Position numbers and translations under genes: made by a program | Assembly: GCF_016920785.2 (NCBI RefSeq) | Contig: NW_024609881.1 | Span: 46,098,710 to 46,162,709 of the forward strand | Source: Ixodes scapularis | Lineage: Eukaryota > Arthropoda > Arachnida > Ixodida > Ixodidae | Direction of reading: 5' to 3' | DNA length: 64,000 nt | Notes under the pieces: generated by a model | Databases searched by the model: none | Told to the model about the DNA's origin: nothing | The model's input: the letters and a program-made list of their open reading frames with translations, nothing else | Part shown: positions 33,128 through 44,101 of the stretch, one piece after another | Numbering within the stretch: the stretch's first letter is position 1 | How the letters are laid out: every line of letters starts with the position of its first letter

Positions 33128-35338
33128 TTTGTTCGAGACTGCCGCTGGAGAGGTCTATATAGGCCCTTTTTTTAAAGTTTACTAAGCTTTCTTGTCGAGA
33201 TTGTGCCGGCTTATCCGTCGGAGCCATTCATGACGCCGGCGAACCGATTGTTCGCGCATCGCCTTGTCCATGGTTACAAATAATTGTCGCAATTTTTTGA
33301 AAAAAAAAAAAAAAAGATACTGCTGGTCGTAGCTCCATTTTGTCACCGACTTTTACGGCTGGAACAAATAATTACGGCGCAACTGACCATTTTAAACCTC
33401 GAGTGAGCGGAGAAACTACAGAGCGAACATGACTCAAAGCACACGAAACATAGCTTAACAGCGACGAATGCTTCCAACATGAATTCCGGCGGACCCTAAC
33501 CGGAAGTAGCGTCGCATTATGGTCTTCTGCAAGTGCCCTATACACCGTTCCAGGCTGGGCTTCCTGGCCAGCGCCATTTTAACGAGCCCCCTATCCTCAT
33601 CCGGGAATTTGGGAGAATCTGAACTCGCCCGAATGACCGACCGCCATTACTGGACTGTTACCCTGCTCACCGAGTCACACCAATCGCAGCCGCTTCTGCC
33701 GTCACGGCTGTCGTATTCGGCGTCCTCGGCTCATCGTCTTTGTCCGTGGAGGAAAGCACTATCCTAATTTGTATGTCAGGCATGGGGAAAAGTGCATCCT
33801 GCTTTCCTGGCATCTTTTTGTGGGTAATTTTTAGCGCGGTTCTGGGGCAGTCGTCGCTCCCAACCGGAACTCGGCATTTCGATCGCTGGCGAAATTGGGG
33901 AGCGCTAGTGAAATTGACGATGAAATTGAGCATTGAACGAAGCCAGGATGGCACGAATTACGGCATGTGAATTTGCGCTAAACTCGAGTTGTCGCAGCTT
34001 GGGGGCGCCGGGAGCGATCAATACCACGCGCTTCAGGCGAGCCCCTTCGGTCCCAACACTACCCAAGTATTCTAGTACACTGTAGTTTAGCTCTGCATAG
34101 GGTGGGTAGACTGACTTACAGAAAGGGCCCATCTTCCTGCACCAAAATGCAAACTTTAAGCGGCGAAAGCGGGAAAACAAAAACAACAGACGTACTCTAA
34201 AATTACCCTTTTTAAAATGTTGCATGACCTCTCATTCTCATTTTTTGTGTGTTGATATATCATCAATTATAGGCCTCCTGCCTTTCCCAGAGAATGCTGC
34301 AAAAAACGACTTGTTTTGGGCAGTATAAACTTGCTCATCTCAACCTGTCACACCTGTAGAACCGTGCTTTCTTTGGTGGGAAACGCGCAAAAGAATTAAA
34401 AAAAAAAAGAATACAAAGAAACAACAAAAATTCGAACGCCGTGGAAGCACAGGTCAAAGCTGAGACGCTAACAGCGTGAGCCAAGAGACGCCGTTTTACG
34501 CGTACCAAAGTAAAAAGTAAAAAAAGAAAAAAGAACGCGTCGGGATGTCAGATGTTCTAACGTCACCGTGCAGGGATAAGAAACGCGTACTCTACCGGCG
34601 GTGGCATGAATCTGGCACTTTCGATTGTCTTGCGGCGTTGAATCTAGCCGATTTCGAACGTCCAAAGGTGATTTTTTTTTCTCCACCGTAACACAAAAAG
34701 AAAAAAAGCTCATCAAATCTGTCATAACTAGTGCGAGGCCCAATCAGGTGAGCTTGTACTCCCCAAAAAGAGGGCGCCACAGCTTGTTCAAAGCTTCAGC
34801 GAGGGAGGCCTGTAGCCTCCGCGCGCCACCGTCCCTAGCGCAAATCACACGCAGCATCATTCGAATTCGTGTTTGTCGTGAGGATCTCGAGCGAACATGC
34901 CAGTAGCACAGGTAAGGCAATTTCTTCTCAGTGCCCCGTATCAACTGGTTCTTCCTGAGCGTTGTTGAAAGTATTGTTGTTGTTGTTGTTGTTGTTTTTT
35001 ATTCTCGTCCCGACGGGTCCTTCCATCGGGCTCGGGTCAGGTCACTCGCAACATCGCCCGACGCAGCTACATCCCTCCCAGTTTAGACGCCTCGAGCCCG
35101 AGTAAGTACTGTCGGCTAACGTTCGATACTCACTCGCTCTTTACATAGAGGTTTAAACGCGCATTTGTGCAGCATCCGCAAACTATCGTTCGGCTCATTG
35201 CCACAAAGATCTTCTCAGTCTGACCTTTGTAGGCAGCAATTGTTACCGGGAACAAAATTGAGTGAGCACTTTTTCAATGAATGCGCCGAGAAACTCTCAG
35301 AAAGAAGGAGACGAGAGCCCGCGGGGACTTCAGAATGT
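33128..35338. other. No assured gene; possible start exon and microsatellite
   Basis: ATGCCAGTAGCACAG|GTAAGG at about 34896 could be a tiny first coding exon of the gene at 35.6 kb, but the phases do not link simply. A minus-strand frame at 33905-34225 is coding-like in texture but unrecognised. A (TTG)n microsatellite lies at about 34972-34997. A weak, minus-strand, tRNA-like SINE head (GCGTTCGAAT box) lies near 34430-34500. Confidence 0.35.
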
Positions 35339-35528
35339 CGAGCTCTTGCTCGAATAATCGGTGTGTAGACCCAAAGCTAGCCGCTCTTGTCTCCACTGCA
35401 CTCGTCGAACGCGTTAAAACGCGGAACGCCGGCGCCCGGCGGTTGGCTCTCGCATTCGAAAGCGTTCCACCAGTGCAATGGAGACTAAGGCTTTAGATAT
35501 ACACACTAATTATTCGAACAAGAGCTCG
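35339..35528. mobile_element. Foldback MITE (CGAGCTCTTG ends)
   Basis: CGAGCTCTTGCTCGAATAAT on the left and ATTATTCGAACAAGAGCTCG on the right. The arms continue through TCTCCACTGCACT and GTGCAATGGAGA. The centre is GC-rich. Confidence 0.82.
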
Positions 35529-35642
35529 GCGCTGTAGCGTCCTTCTCGTCTGCTGCTCTCTCTCTCTCAGTTTCTCGTCGCATCTAGTACGATGCAGTGC
35601 TCTGCCATGCATTAGGGTTTTCACGCGATTCGGTCAGGGGCT

Positions 35643-35858
35643 ATGCGTGTAACCCCCGTCCAAGCGGAGGCATTTGGAAACGGCGGTATGATGCTTTGGG
35701 GATTGAATTGTGCGGGTCGTCTGAAAGTGAAAATCGCGCGTCTCTCGGCACACAACCGCAGTCTGGCCCGAAGACTGGAGTCGGCGAAGGTGCGGCTCGA
35801 GGAAAAAAAAGCCGCCGAAAGTCGTCATGCGAATGTGTTCGCCATCTGTCTGCAACTG
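35643..35858 (+). CDS. Coiled-coil exon, possibly shugoshin N terminus (exon a)
   Basis: 72 codons from ATG to a CTG|GTAAAT donor in phase 0. The end reads KIARLSAHNRSLARRLESAK and continues as a charged heptad-rich helix. A basic residue cluster followed by N-(R/K)-x-LA-x-x-L resembles the N-terminal coiled coil of shugoshin, the cohesin protector that recruits PP2A at centromeres; this likeness is moderate only. The ATG at 35643 has a weak context and the MetMet about 16 codons later may be the true start. A strong acceptor (CTCTCTCTCAG at about 35570) upstream suggests a 5' UTR intron. The exon joins 36816 in frame. Confidence 0.45.
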
Positions 35859-35905
35859 GTAAATATTTATGCGTTATTATGACAAAGACAAAATAAACCG
35901 TACCT

Positions 35906-35944
35906 CCCCCCCCCCCCCCCCCCCCAAAAAAAAAAAAAAAAAAA
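35906..35944. repeat. Homopolymer junction: about 20 C then about 19 A
   Basis: Lies in the intron between the two coiled-coil exons, just after AAATAAACC. Similar junctions occur at 13046-13070 (C then A) and 10136-10156 (A then G). Confidence 0.85.
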
Positions 35945-36815
35945 TCTGTTTTTGAAAGATTTTTTGACGTCCCGAGAACTCTTTCAGCTCGTGAAGAAGG
36001 GTTTCGCCCCAAGCACTATGGCCCTCTGACACATTAGAAAGGCAACTGAGCGATTAAGAACTGTTTCGTATAAATAAAAAAATGAGCTTAAAAGAACCCC
36101 ACGTAGGTTCTTCAGGAATAACCCTTTTAAAGGGTGCTTAAAATAACTTTGTAGGATACAAACTCAGGGCAACCCGCAAAACACAAAAGAGTTCTTTTAC
36201 AACCAGATTTTGTTTAGAGTGTAGTTATATCAAAAATGGGTTAGTGAAAATTTTACTTCCCGCTCTATCGATGATTCGAAGGGGTCCAACAATAGGTTCC
36301 ACGAAGAATTCAAATGCGTGCGCTATGATCTTCCTAGCGGCTAATTCCCGGCAAATCTTGGTGCGAGCAGAGAAGGATATATCATTGTCTTGTTCCCCAC
36401 TTACTGAAAAGTGCAGCGTTATCACTGCTATTTGGTAGTACCCCGTAAACCAGATTACTTAGTGTCACCAGTAATAAGTTTCTTCAAAATGCTATTTTCG
36501 CGTCGTCTTCATTCAGAAGACGTTTATTGGGCTAATTAAAACATTACTTTAAAGACAAGAACAAAAAAATTTGAAGGTTATGCAGCCAAGGTGAAAAGAT
36601 AGCAAAGGTTTCCCCGCAACCAAGAATAATTCGCCTCTGTAGAGTAACGAATGGCCACGTGCGCATCGTCTCATGATACGGCCCTCTCAAATATTTAACA
36701 GCTGACTTGGTCCACTTGAAAATGTACATGTCATCTTTTTTAGGCTTGCCTGGTGACACAGCACTGACGGCATTCTCAGCTTGGTCTTTAATTTCTCTTA
36801 CTGCTTTGTGTGCAG

Positions 36816-36965
36816 GTCAGAACGTGGCTGGCACAAGATGTCGAGGTCTTGCGGAAGCTGCTGGCAAACCGCCTGCGAGAGATTGAAATGTTGGACAACA
36901 TTCTGAACCCGAGCCACGACATAAGCCGCGCCGATGGGCCTACCAGGGGCCAAAAAAGAAGTGGA
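36816..36965 (+). CDS. Coiled-coil exon, possibly shugoshin-like (exon b)
   Basis: The acceptor TTTGTGTGCAG is followed in phase 0 by VRTWLAQDVEVLRKLLANRL and REIEMLDNIL, extending the heptads of the previous exon. The helix then breaks at NPSHDISRADGP. A possible donor is GGA|GTGAGG; without it the frame stops at about 37026. The combined two-exon product would be about 122 residues, shorter than any known shugoshin, so more exons must follow outside what I can identify. Confidence 0.45.
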
Positions 36966-36969
36966 GTGA

Positions 36970-37344
36970 GGGAATTCGTTTCAATAAATTTTTACTATTT
37001 CTGTGTTAGCCGCGGTTCCTTTTCTTAACTCTGTCGTTCTCACGACTCAAACTTTCTTCCAGCTTTTGAATTTTTCCATTGTATATCCACCCCATTTAAA
37101 GACGAGATTTTTTATGTAAACGCAAAGAGACATAGAGAAAGTAAAGAAAGCGTGAAAAGAAGAAAGCCTTTGTGTTATGTGTTATCGTCAACTTGTAAGA
37201 TAACCTATTCGATGTAGCAAGCGCGTGTGTATTGTCAGCTGTTTCTGTTGTGGGCTAGAAGGGGAGATATGACATTTGCACGGGCTAGAACAGTTCCGCG
37301 ACTCAAACATACAAAGCGAAGCGTAATATGCATGCGGGGTAGCA
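36970..37344. other. No recognised feature
   Basis: Purine-rich, AT-leaning sequence after the coiled-coil exon. No motif. Confidence 0.35.
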
Positions 37345-37656
37345 CACTCTAAAAAAAGTCTGTGCGTCTACTTTCACGCGCAACACTCAGAGAAACAATC
37401 AGCCCAACTTACGGAGGCAGCTCAGTGAATGACGATGCCGAAACATCTGTTTAGACCAAAAAAATGCAGACTGAGTTGTGACATTAAGCCATGCAAGCGT
37501 GACGTTTTGCATGGCTTAATGTCACAACTCAGACTGCGTTTTTGGTCTAAACATATGTTTCGGCATTGCCATTCGTTGAGCTGCCTCCGCAAGTTGCGCT
37601 GATTGGCTCTCCGAGTGTTGTGCGTGAAAGTAGACGCACAGACTTTTTTTAGAGTG
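37345..37656. mobile_element. Foldback MITE, family B copy 1
   Basis: CACTCTAAAAAAAGTCTGTG on the left and its complement ending TTTTTTTAGAGTG on the right. The arms run about 150 bp through GATGCCGAAACAT and AGACTGAGTTGTGACATTAA to a short centre. A 2-bp CA is repeated outside the ends. Confidence 0.85.
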
Positions 37657-37895
37657 CAGCGCCACATTGCACCCTTCCCCTCCGTTCACCGACAAGCTGA
37701 CAGGGTGGTGGCAGCTGCCTGGTCGTCGGACCAATCAACAGTTGGTCTTACACTGTGTGATTGCACTTTGTACACGCGTACTATCGCGCAAAGAGTGGGT
37801 TCCGGCGATAAAAGGCAGGCGATTCATTGTTCCGGCGTAAACGAAGCTTCCACTGCATGCAGTGTATTAGACGGGAAGAGATTCTCCTTTCGCTG

Positions 37896-38207
37896 CACTC
37901 TAGAAAAGCCCGTGAGTCTGCTTTCCCGCACAACACTGGGAGAGCCAAGCACCGCAACTTACGGAGGCAGCTCAGCGAATGACGATGCCGAAACATATGT
38001 TTAGACCAAAAGACGCAGTCTGAGTTGTGTCATTAAGCAATGCAACACGTCACGCTTGCATTGCTTCATGTCACAACTCAGGCTGCGTTTTTTCGTCTAA
38101 ACATATGTTTCGGCCTCGCCATTCGCTCAGCTGCCTCCGTAAGTTGCGGTGATTGGCTCTCCGAGTGTTGTGCGGGAAAGCAGACTCACGTGCATTTTTT
38201 TAGGGTG
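37896..38207. mobile_element. Foldback MITE, family B copy 2
   Basis: Same family, length and orientation as copy 1, 240 bp downstream, with TG outside both ends. The arm sequences differ between copies by scattered substitutions, so they are separate insertions or an old tandem duplication. Confidence 0.85.
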
Positions 38208-38295
38208 TGAGCGGGACAAAGAGCGCGGGCGAGGGTAGAACTGTGAGAGTAGCTCGGGACCCGACTGTATAGCGAAATCGCGAAATATCTTCAAT

Positions 38296-38424
38296 GAATG
38301 TAGCTCCAAGGGACAAAGGGAAGCTTCATTTGAACGCATATAAAATAAGAAATAGTCTAAAATAATTTCCCCATTCACCGTACGTTCAAATTATGTTTAC
38401 CGTTGTCCCTTGGAGGCTACGTTC
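38296..38424. mobile_element. Small foldback element (GAATGTAGCTCCAAGGGACAA ends)
   Basis: The left end GAATGTAGCTCCAAGGGAC is mirrored by TCCCTTGGAGGCTACGTTC, with GAACG/CGTTC further in and an AT-rich centre. A one-sided fragment with the same GTTGTCCCTTG word lies at about 43023. Confidence 0.65.
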
Positions 38425-39240
38425 TCCTCATAGTACGTCTAAATCCCCAACATTCGGCAACGCAAGTTCGGACGCAGTGCGGACTGCAGTTGTGGCGCTG
38501 CTGCCAGCTCTCAGATGATACCACGCTGATAGTGACACTAAGGCACGAAGCGTGGGACCCCTCTCGGCCGTTGAAAGAAGCGAGCGATCGCCAAACCTTC
38601 CCCTTGGAGCCCACCACACTTACGCGTTTCGCAACATTTCTCATTGACGTTTTGGATAAGCGGTTATTAGACTTGATCAGGATAGTAACTGTCGCTACGA
38701 GAGTTCGCTACGACTATAAAGCTTTCTGGAGCATTATTTTCTGCTCATGATAGACAATGTCGGCTGGGGACCAAACGTTCGACTGAGCTGTTAAGGGTAG
38801 AGTCGAGCGATCTTTCTCAGTTTTTTTTTTTAAACCAATTCGTAATTGACGATATACTATCACTATAATTACAATTACTTTGAAGAATCCTGCGTCAAAA
38901 ATAAAATATCTCGGGCCATGAGTATTTTCGTATATTCGTGCTTTTAAAGAAAATCTTTAACTGCATGTTATTTCTCCTGGAGCAATGGTAATTAAGTACA
39001 TTTTTACTCCAGTCCAAGCGCTCACCTGAACCTACAGAGTGTCGCTGTTGGAAACATTCCAAGATTTGAAAGCTTTATTATTTACGCATATATATATAAA
39101 AAATTGCAAATATACTTATGATCTTGAGTCATAGCCGAAGGCTAGTGGCGGATCCGTTAAAAATAAAAAAAGTAACGTGAAAATCTAGAACTTGGGGCAT
39201 GCACAACCATCTCAACTATAGAGTTCTAGACCAGTGCCTT
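38425..39240. other. No recognised feature
   Basis: AT-rich, with a TATATATA run near 39090. No exon supported. Confidence 0.4.
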
Positions 39241-39872
39241 CTATACACGAACTCATCTCTGTTACGTCACGGCGCAGTGGTGGCGCGTCGGTCGCACTTC
39301 CGGTCTGGGACTGTGGGCAGAAGTCCCCATGCCAGACGTGTATTGCTGCGTTGTTTTGAAAGGAACCAGACAAAAACCTGCCTTCTCGTCAAAACGCCGC
39401 GACTGGGGCCGTCCCAAAAGTGTCGAGAAAGGTTTGAAGGTCAGTTTTCACGTGCTCGGTTCGTCCGAGAATCTGGATATGTGCCGTGAAAAGGGTAAAG
39501 CAGACGCCGTCGGACAACGATTGCTGGGGCGAGAAGCAGTTTGGGTTGAATTCGCGGATATTTATGGTCATCAGATTTATTTGTTTTGTTCCAAATGAAT
39601 GCCAGAAGACCGTCAAGTTGTGCGGACCGCCTCCGGACTACGTTTAGTGCGCCTTCAAGTTCAAACGGCCGCCTGACCGTTCGAGCTGTCGTCTGCTCTT
39701 TGAAACATTTCTGCTTGTCGTCTGCACTCTTAGACGACGCCGGCCCGTAGACCAATTGTTGGCCCGGTGCTTGCGATAAGAAGTAAGTGCAGGCCTCAAA
39801 AGACTTAAAGTTGAAGGTTGGCAATCAGGCTCGATGTAAACCGTAGATACAAGGAGATGTTGATCATTGTTA
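39241..39872 (+). repeat. 630-bp segmental duplication, copy 1, promoter-like 5' part
   Basis: Matches 44102-44734 almost throughout. It begins CTATACAC, then has TTACGTCACGG (CRE-like) and CACTTCCGG (ETS-like), then an ATG at 39329 opening an 89-codon frame containing KGTRQKPAFSSKRRD and LKVSFHVLGSSENL. I do not recognise that product. The two copies keep much of the frame, but copy 2 has an early stop. It ends GTTGATCATTGTTA, where the retrotransposon tail begins. Confidence 0.75.
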
Positions 39873-40112
39873 GTTGAAGTTCAAGTTCAAGTTTTATTCG
39901 CCTCAAAGACGTTCGTTCGAACGTATTACAAACAAATGCAAGATGCGATGGCAATCAAAGAACTAACTAAGGTTAAAAATTAACAACAAGCAAAAACAAA
40001 GAACGAACTATACAGGATTCGGAACAAAGTTTACTCAAACCGAGCACAGCAGAACTGGGGACACAGTGCGCAATTTATAGTAAACACAAGCAGACATGGC
40101 GCTGAAAACATA

Positions 40113-40993
40113 TCATGGTACCAAAGCCGAAGATTTTTCGCGGAATATTATTTCGTTCTGTTCAGTGACTATGTCGTTAAGGAGAGAATTCCAATTTTTA
40201 ATGGACAGAGCAAGAGGAGAGTATTTGTATATATTAGTGCGACCGTATATAGGTGAAATTTTTAAGGAATAATCATGACGCAAAGGAATGTATGAGGCAG
40301 GCTTACAGTGATTGAGCATGAATGATGGCATGTTGTAATAAAACTTATGAAAAAGAGTAAGGCGAGCGACTGTCCGACGTGATTCAAGAGAAGTTAAATT
40401 AGAAAGAACCTTTAGTTGGGAGACACTGGTTTTCGTACTGTAGTTTCGATGAATGAAGCGGACGGCCTTATTCTGGACTGATTCTAGCCTATTAATAAGG
40501 TAAAGTTGATGAGGAGCCCATATGGTGCTAGCAAATTCAAGTTTCGATCTAACGAGGGTTTTATATGCAGTAAGTTTCACGTCCTGTTGAGCAAGGTATA
40601 AATGCCTTCTCAGAAATCCCAGAGTTCTTAATGATGTATTAACGATGTTTTCGATATGGGCATTCCAGGTTAGATCATCGGTAAAAGTGATACCTAAGTA
40701 CTTGTATGATTGAGTGGATAAAATAGGATCGCAAAAAATTGAGTACGAGGGATTGTGGTGTTTTGAGGAATTAAAAGAAACGAGCTTGGTTTTAGTAACA
40801 TTTATGTTCATTTGCCATGTTAAGCACCATTCACCCAAGATGTCGATGTCGCGTTGAAGGAGCTCCGAATCACTAGGATGAGTAATTCGGTGGTACAGTA
40901 CACAGTCATCAGCAAAAAGCCTCTCTGATGACGAGATTAGTGAAGGTAAGTCGTTTATGTAGATGAGAAACAAAAGTGGACCTAAGAGTCTCT
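40113..40993 (-). pseudogene. Non-LTR reverse transcriptase, distal half
   Basis: About 293 codons with no stop. They run from LLGPLLFLIYINDLP through the catalytic FADDCVLY (YxDD equivalent), then YKYLGITFTDDLTW and the long helical C-terminal domain to a natural stop. The preserved frame indicates modest age. Upstream RT motifs, including the fingers and the first catalytic Asp, are absent because the frame runs straight into LTR leader sequence at about 40993. This copy is dead. Confidence 0.85.
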
Positions 40994-41301
40994 TGTCAAG
41001 TCGGACCCGTGTTGACTTCGAAAGTCGCGGGTGGGCTTGGCTCAGCGATGAAGGCTGGCGCGCTCCGAGAAGGTGTGCCACGGTTGCATTTCGGGCATTG
41101 TGAGTCATACCCATTAGGGAAGCTCGGCTGAAAGGACACTTGCTCATTGCGTCCGTCCGTGGGTGATGTGGCCACAAAGCCGTTGAGTGGCATCGGGTTT
41201 TGGGCATTCGCCTCTACCTCCGTCCACGAAGTTCTTGGGCTGAAATCGGCCTGGTTCGCTGTCATTGCGAGAGTGCTGCTTTGTTTGCAGTCGCCGGACA
41301 T
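40994..41301 (-). pseudogene. Leader and gag start of a second LTR element
   Basis: Immediately after the primer site an ATG opens MSGDCKQSSTLAMTANQ and continues about 100 codons, with YDSQCPKCN near the end, to the junction with the RT fragment. I do not recognise the product beyond its position as a retrotransposon leader or gag start. The rest of the LTR element is missing. Confidence 0.5.
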
Positions 41302-41319
41302 GCCCCACGTTGGGCGCCA
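41302..41319 (-). promoter_or_regulatory. Primer binding site matching tRNA-Lys(1,2)
   Basis: On the minus strand TGGCGCCCAACGTGGGGC follows the LTR directly. This is the 18-nt complement of the tRNA-Lys(CTT) 3' end, the site used by several retroviruses and Ty3 elements. Confidence 0.85.
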
Positions 41320-41852
41320 GTTGTGGGTTTCCCCTTTCATGGGGGTACCACTTAGAAACACAGAAGGTTCCTTGGGTCCGGATAAATACGTGTTTATTTG
41401 ACTTAGATGCCACACGCTTGCCCGAAGGCCAACAATGTTGGATATGACGGCGCTGTCTCTTTTGACAGGATCACCAGTCGGAGTCCGCGCAGCCGCTATT
41501 GACAGTATCACGAAGGGGGAGGATCAGACAAGGATAGCAAGGCTCCGTCGAGCAGAGCCTCCCCCAGCGAGAGTCCCGCCCGTTGGATTAGGGCCGTCTT
41601 ATATTGCCTGCGGAAATGGACGCGCCCGGGGTGGGTCGGATGTAGGTGGCTCCCCGGAGGGGCGGACGCCTCCAAGTCATGATTTCGAGTGGTGTGCCTT
41701 AGGCAAATCACCCGAGAAGGACCAGGGAAAGCGTCCACCAGGGAATACGGCTTCGCCCTCGCATCCGGGACGCGCCCCCCACGTGGCGACGCCCCACGGC
41801 CTGCCTGAGCTATGCCTAGATAGAGATGCGGGGAACACGCAGTCCCCACAAC
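41320..41852 (-). repeat. Single LTR (533 bp) with lysine-type primer site
   Basis: Minus-strand LTR with ends GTTGTGGGG and CCCACAAC, a TATA-like ATATAAG at about 41596-41602 and an AATAAA at about 41394-41399. No second LTR is in the window. The 5' side joins the endonuclease fragment at 41853. Confidence 0.75.
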
Positions 41853-42267
41853 CTACCGAAGTTTACTTGTTGTTCCAGCGTTTTAAGATGTTTGATAAAA
41901 ATTGAAGAATCGCATAGCGGTGGAAAATAGTTTACAATAAGGTAGTTAAAAGAATCGCCAGTTTTAATTTCTACCCATAAGCATTCTGAATACGATTGTC
42001 GAACCTTTGATGTGACTCAAGCGAAGAGTGAGGCGCAATAAATACGCCACCACCTAGCTTTTGCCCCGTGGTTATGTAGTCTCTGTCGCGGCGGTAGACA
42101 CTGTAGTTAGGTGTGAAGTAATTCGAATTGGGAATGCCATCGCAGAGCCACGTTTTCGATAAACAAATAACGCCAAAGTCGGCAGTAATAAGATTAGACA
42201 TAAACTCATCAGCCTTTTTGCGGAGTCCTCGAACATTTTGGTAAAAAATGCTAAGCACTTCCGACAT
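41853..42267 (-). pseudogene. Non-LTR endonuclease (APE-type) N terminus, frameshifted
   Basis: The frame from 42267 reads IFYQNVRGLRKKADEF, then VICLSKTWLCDGI and YRRDR, the typical start of an APE-like endonuclease. After about 41975 the homology (WVEIKTGDSFNYLIVNYFPP) continues in another frame, showing a single-base-type frameshift. It is cut off by the LTR at 41853. The overlapping end of a first ORF (SCEQAVFHAINKPEVWPEGS) lies at 42251-42439. Confidence 0.75.
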
Positions 42268-42440
42268 TTACACCTGATGTCATTTCAAGGGGATAATAAG
42301 TAGGATCATGGTCTAGCTGGCCAAAAAACTGGTGGAAAATGCTACCCTCCGGCCAAACTTCCGGTTTGTTAATGGCGTGAAACACGGCCTGCTCACAAGA
42401 CAAATGAAAGGAAGAATACGAAGGAAATCGAGTTACCATT

Positions 42441-43192
42441 TTGGGACAGACAATTGACTTCCCGTCTAGGAACGGCTCGACAAGCGCCTGGATTATCTCA
42501 CTACGGCTAGCTATGAACGCCCACCGCAGCGATGCAAGCGTCGAAGCAGCCCAATCTGTGTACTATGCAGTCAGTCGCCGTCACCCGACACTGCTTGTTT
42601 GGTATTCAGGGCTTTCCGCCCAAGTCCTTCGTTTGAACGGCACCGAGTGCTATTTCCTGTGCTTGTGTGTGTGCTCATAGCTTGATATGGGCCTCAAAGA
42701 GCACTTCTTCAGGTTCAACAGCGTTCGCCGAAGAACGTCTGAAAAAAAAATGCCACAAAGGAAAAAAAGCATGAAGACGCAATGCACCAGCTTGACGGAC
42801 TGTGCACTGGGTGCGGAAATCAGGCCCTGCCGATAATACAACAAATGCGAACTATCTAAAAAAAATCAGGCTCAATTTTTTTTTTTGCAGACTATACGCC
42901 TGGACAGTGTATTATGCATTGTATATTCACCGCCGTTTGTTGTGGCGCTAGACCGTCTTTCTGTTATAATGCAGAGGGGTCAACTGATCCTTGAAATAAA
43001 TATATTTAAGGAGATCTAGATGCGTTGTCCCTTGAAGCCACATGGTCAGGGAAAAGGAGTGTCATCCCCTAATTTTGCAACAACATACCAATGGGCACGA
43101 TGAAAACCCACCGTGTCATTGGTGAGTTTTCCACCACAATATTTATTGCCGTGTAACCACCAATTTGGCCCATTAAAACCTTGAGGCTGCAG
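42441..43192. other. No recognised feature
   Basis: Sequence between the retrotransposon 5' end and the hAT-like element. Open frames lack motifs. Confidence 0.4.
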
Positions 43193-43200
43193 CCTATAGC

Positions 43201-44100
43201 TAGGGCTTCGTGTTTTCGGAGTTTATTTTTCGTCAAATTCGGAGGGTGTTTTTCGGAGTTTATTTTTTGCCGAAGATTCGGAGTTTATCGGAGTTTATAG
43301 TGTTCTTATCCCCAAGTCTCCGAAATTCGGAGTTTAATTTTGCTGATTTCTTATTAAAAATAAGAAAAATAATAACCGAATGTAAACGTAAACCAATAAA
43401 AATAAAACGCGCTTGTATCAATTGAAATATCTTCAGTTGAATTTGGCATTGGTGCATTGCCATTGGCAATACTAATTTATCCACGACAAAAGTCACACAC
43501 AAGTGGCGCTTCGAAAACGCCAATACCTTAAAATCAATAAACTCCCGGAGGTAGTCGCTAGGAAGCCCGTAGTCATCCCACCCTATTCCATCAACCTAGC
43601 CCGTGGCCGCGTGAGGTGGAGTGGTTAAGGAGGTAATAGAGAGTTTGAACTGCACCTCTTCCCAATTTTATACAATCCCTATGGTCCATAGCTTTCACTG
43701 CTACTAAAAGATACCCTTTCCTTTCTCTAAATCACATATCGCAGGCCCAAACTGGACACCAAACGAGTGGCTTTTGACGTGGCCCGAATGTACAACGAAC
43801 GACCTGTTGCCCTGAATTAACCTTGAAGAGACAAGCGGCAAGACCCTTTTCGACAACGGTCCGAGATTTGAAAGATAATTATGGTGGAATTTTCCCAGGA
43901 CCATTAGCCTCGTGCTGATGAAACTGTAAAAAAAAAGTCTTTCTCTTCTTTCTTTTGGCGAGGGAGGGGGGGGGGGGGGGGGGGAGATGGCATTGACACA
44001 TAAATATTCGGAATTTATGGGATAAATCCGAATTGACCAAAATTTTACCGGCGGGTGTTTTTTGTAGTTTTTCGGATTTATCCGAAAACACGGAGCCCTG
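43201..44100. mobile_element. hAT-like non-autonomous element, about 900 bp
   Basis: TAGGGCTTCGTGTTTTCGG on the left and CCGAAAACACGGAGCCCTG on the right. The flanking octamers CCTATAGC (43193-43200) and CCTATACA (44101-44108) agree at six of eight positions, as for a worn 8-bp duplication. The interior is AT-rich, repeats TTCGGAGTTTAT near the left end, and has a G-run near 43976-43994. There is no coding capacity. Confidence 0.65.
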
Positions 44101-44101
44101 C

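Larger units (their letters stand above)
39873..42440 (-). mobile_element. CR1/L2-like non-LTR retrotransposon, split by an LTR sequence
   Basis: Reading on the minus strand: end of a first ORF, start of the endonuclease domain, a foreign LTR block, then the distal reverse transcriptase, the C-terminal domain and a 3' end of AATAAAACTTGAACTTGAAC repeats. A short tandem 3' tail is typical of CR1/L2-type elements. About 1 kb of coding sequence between endonuclease and the last RT motifs is missing. Confidence 0.8.

Noticed and set aside
41435..41905. 156-codon plus-strand open frame
   Set aside because: Antisense to the minus-strand LTR at 41320-41852.
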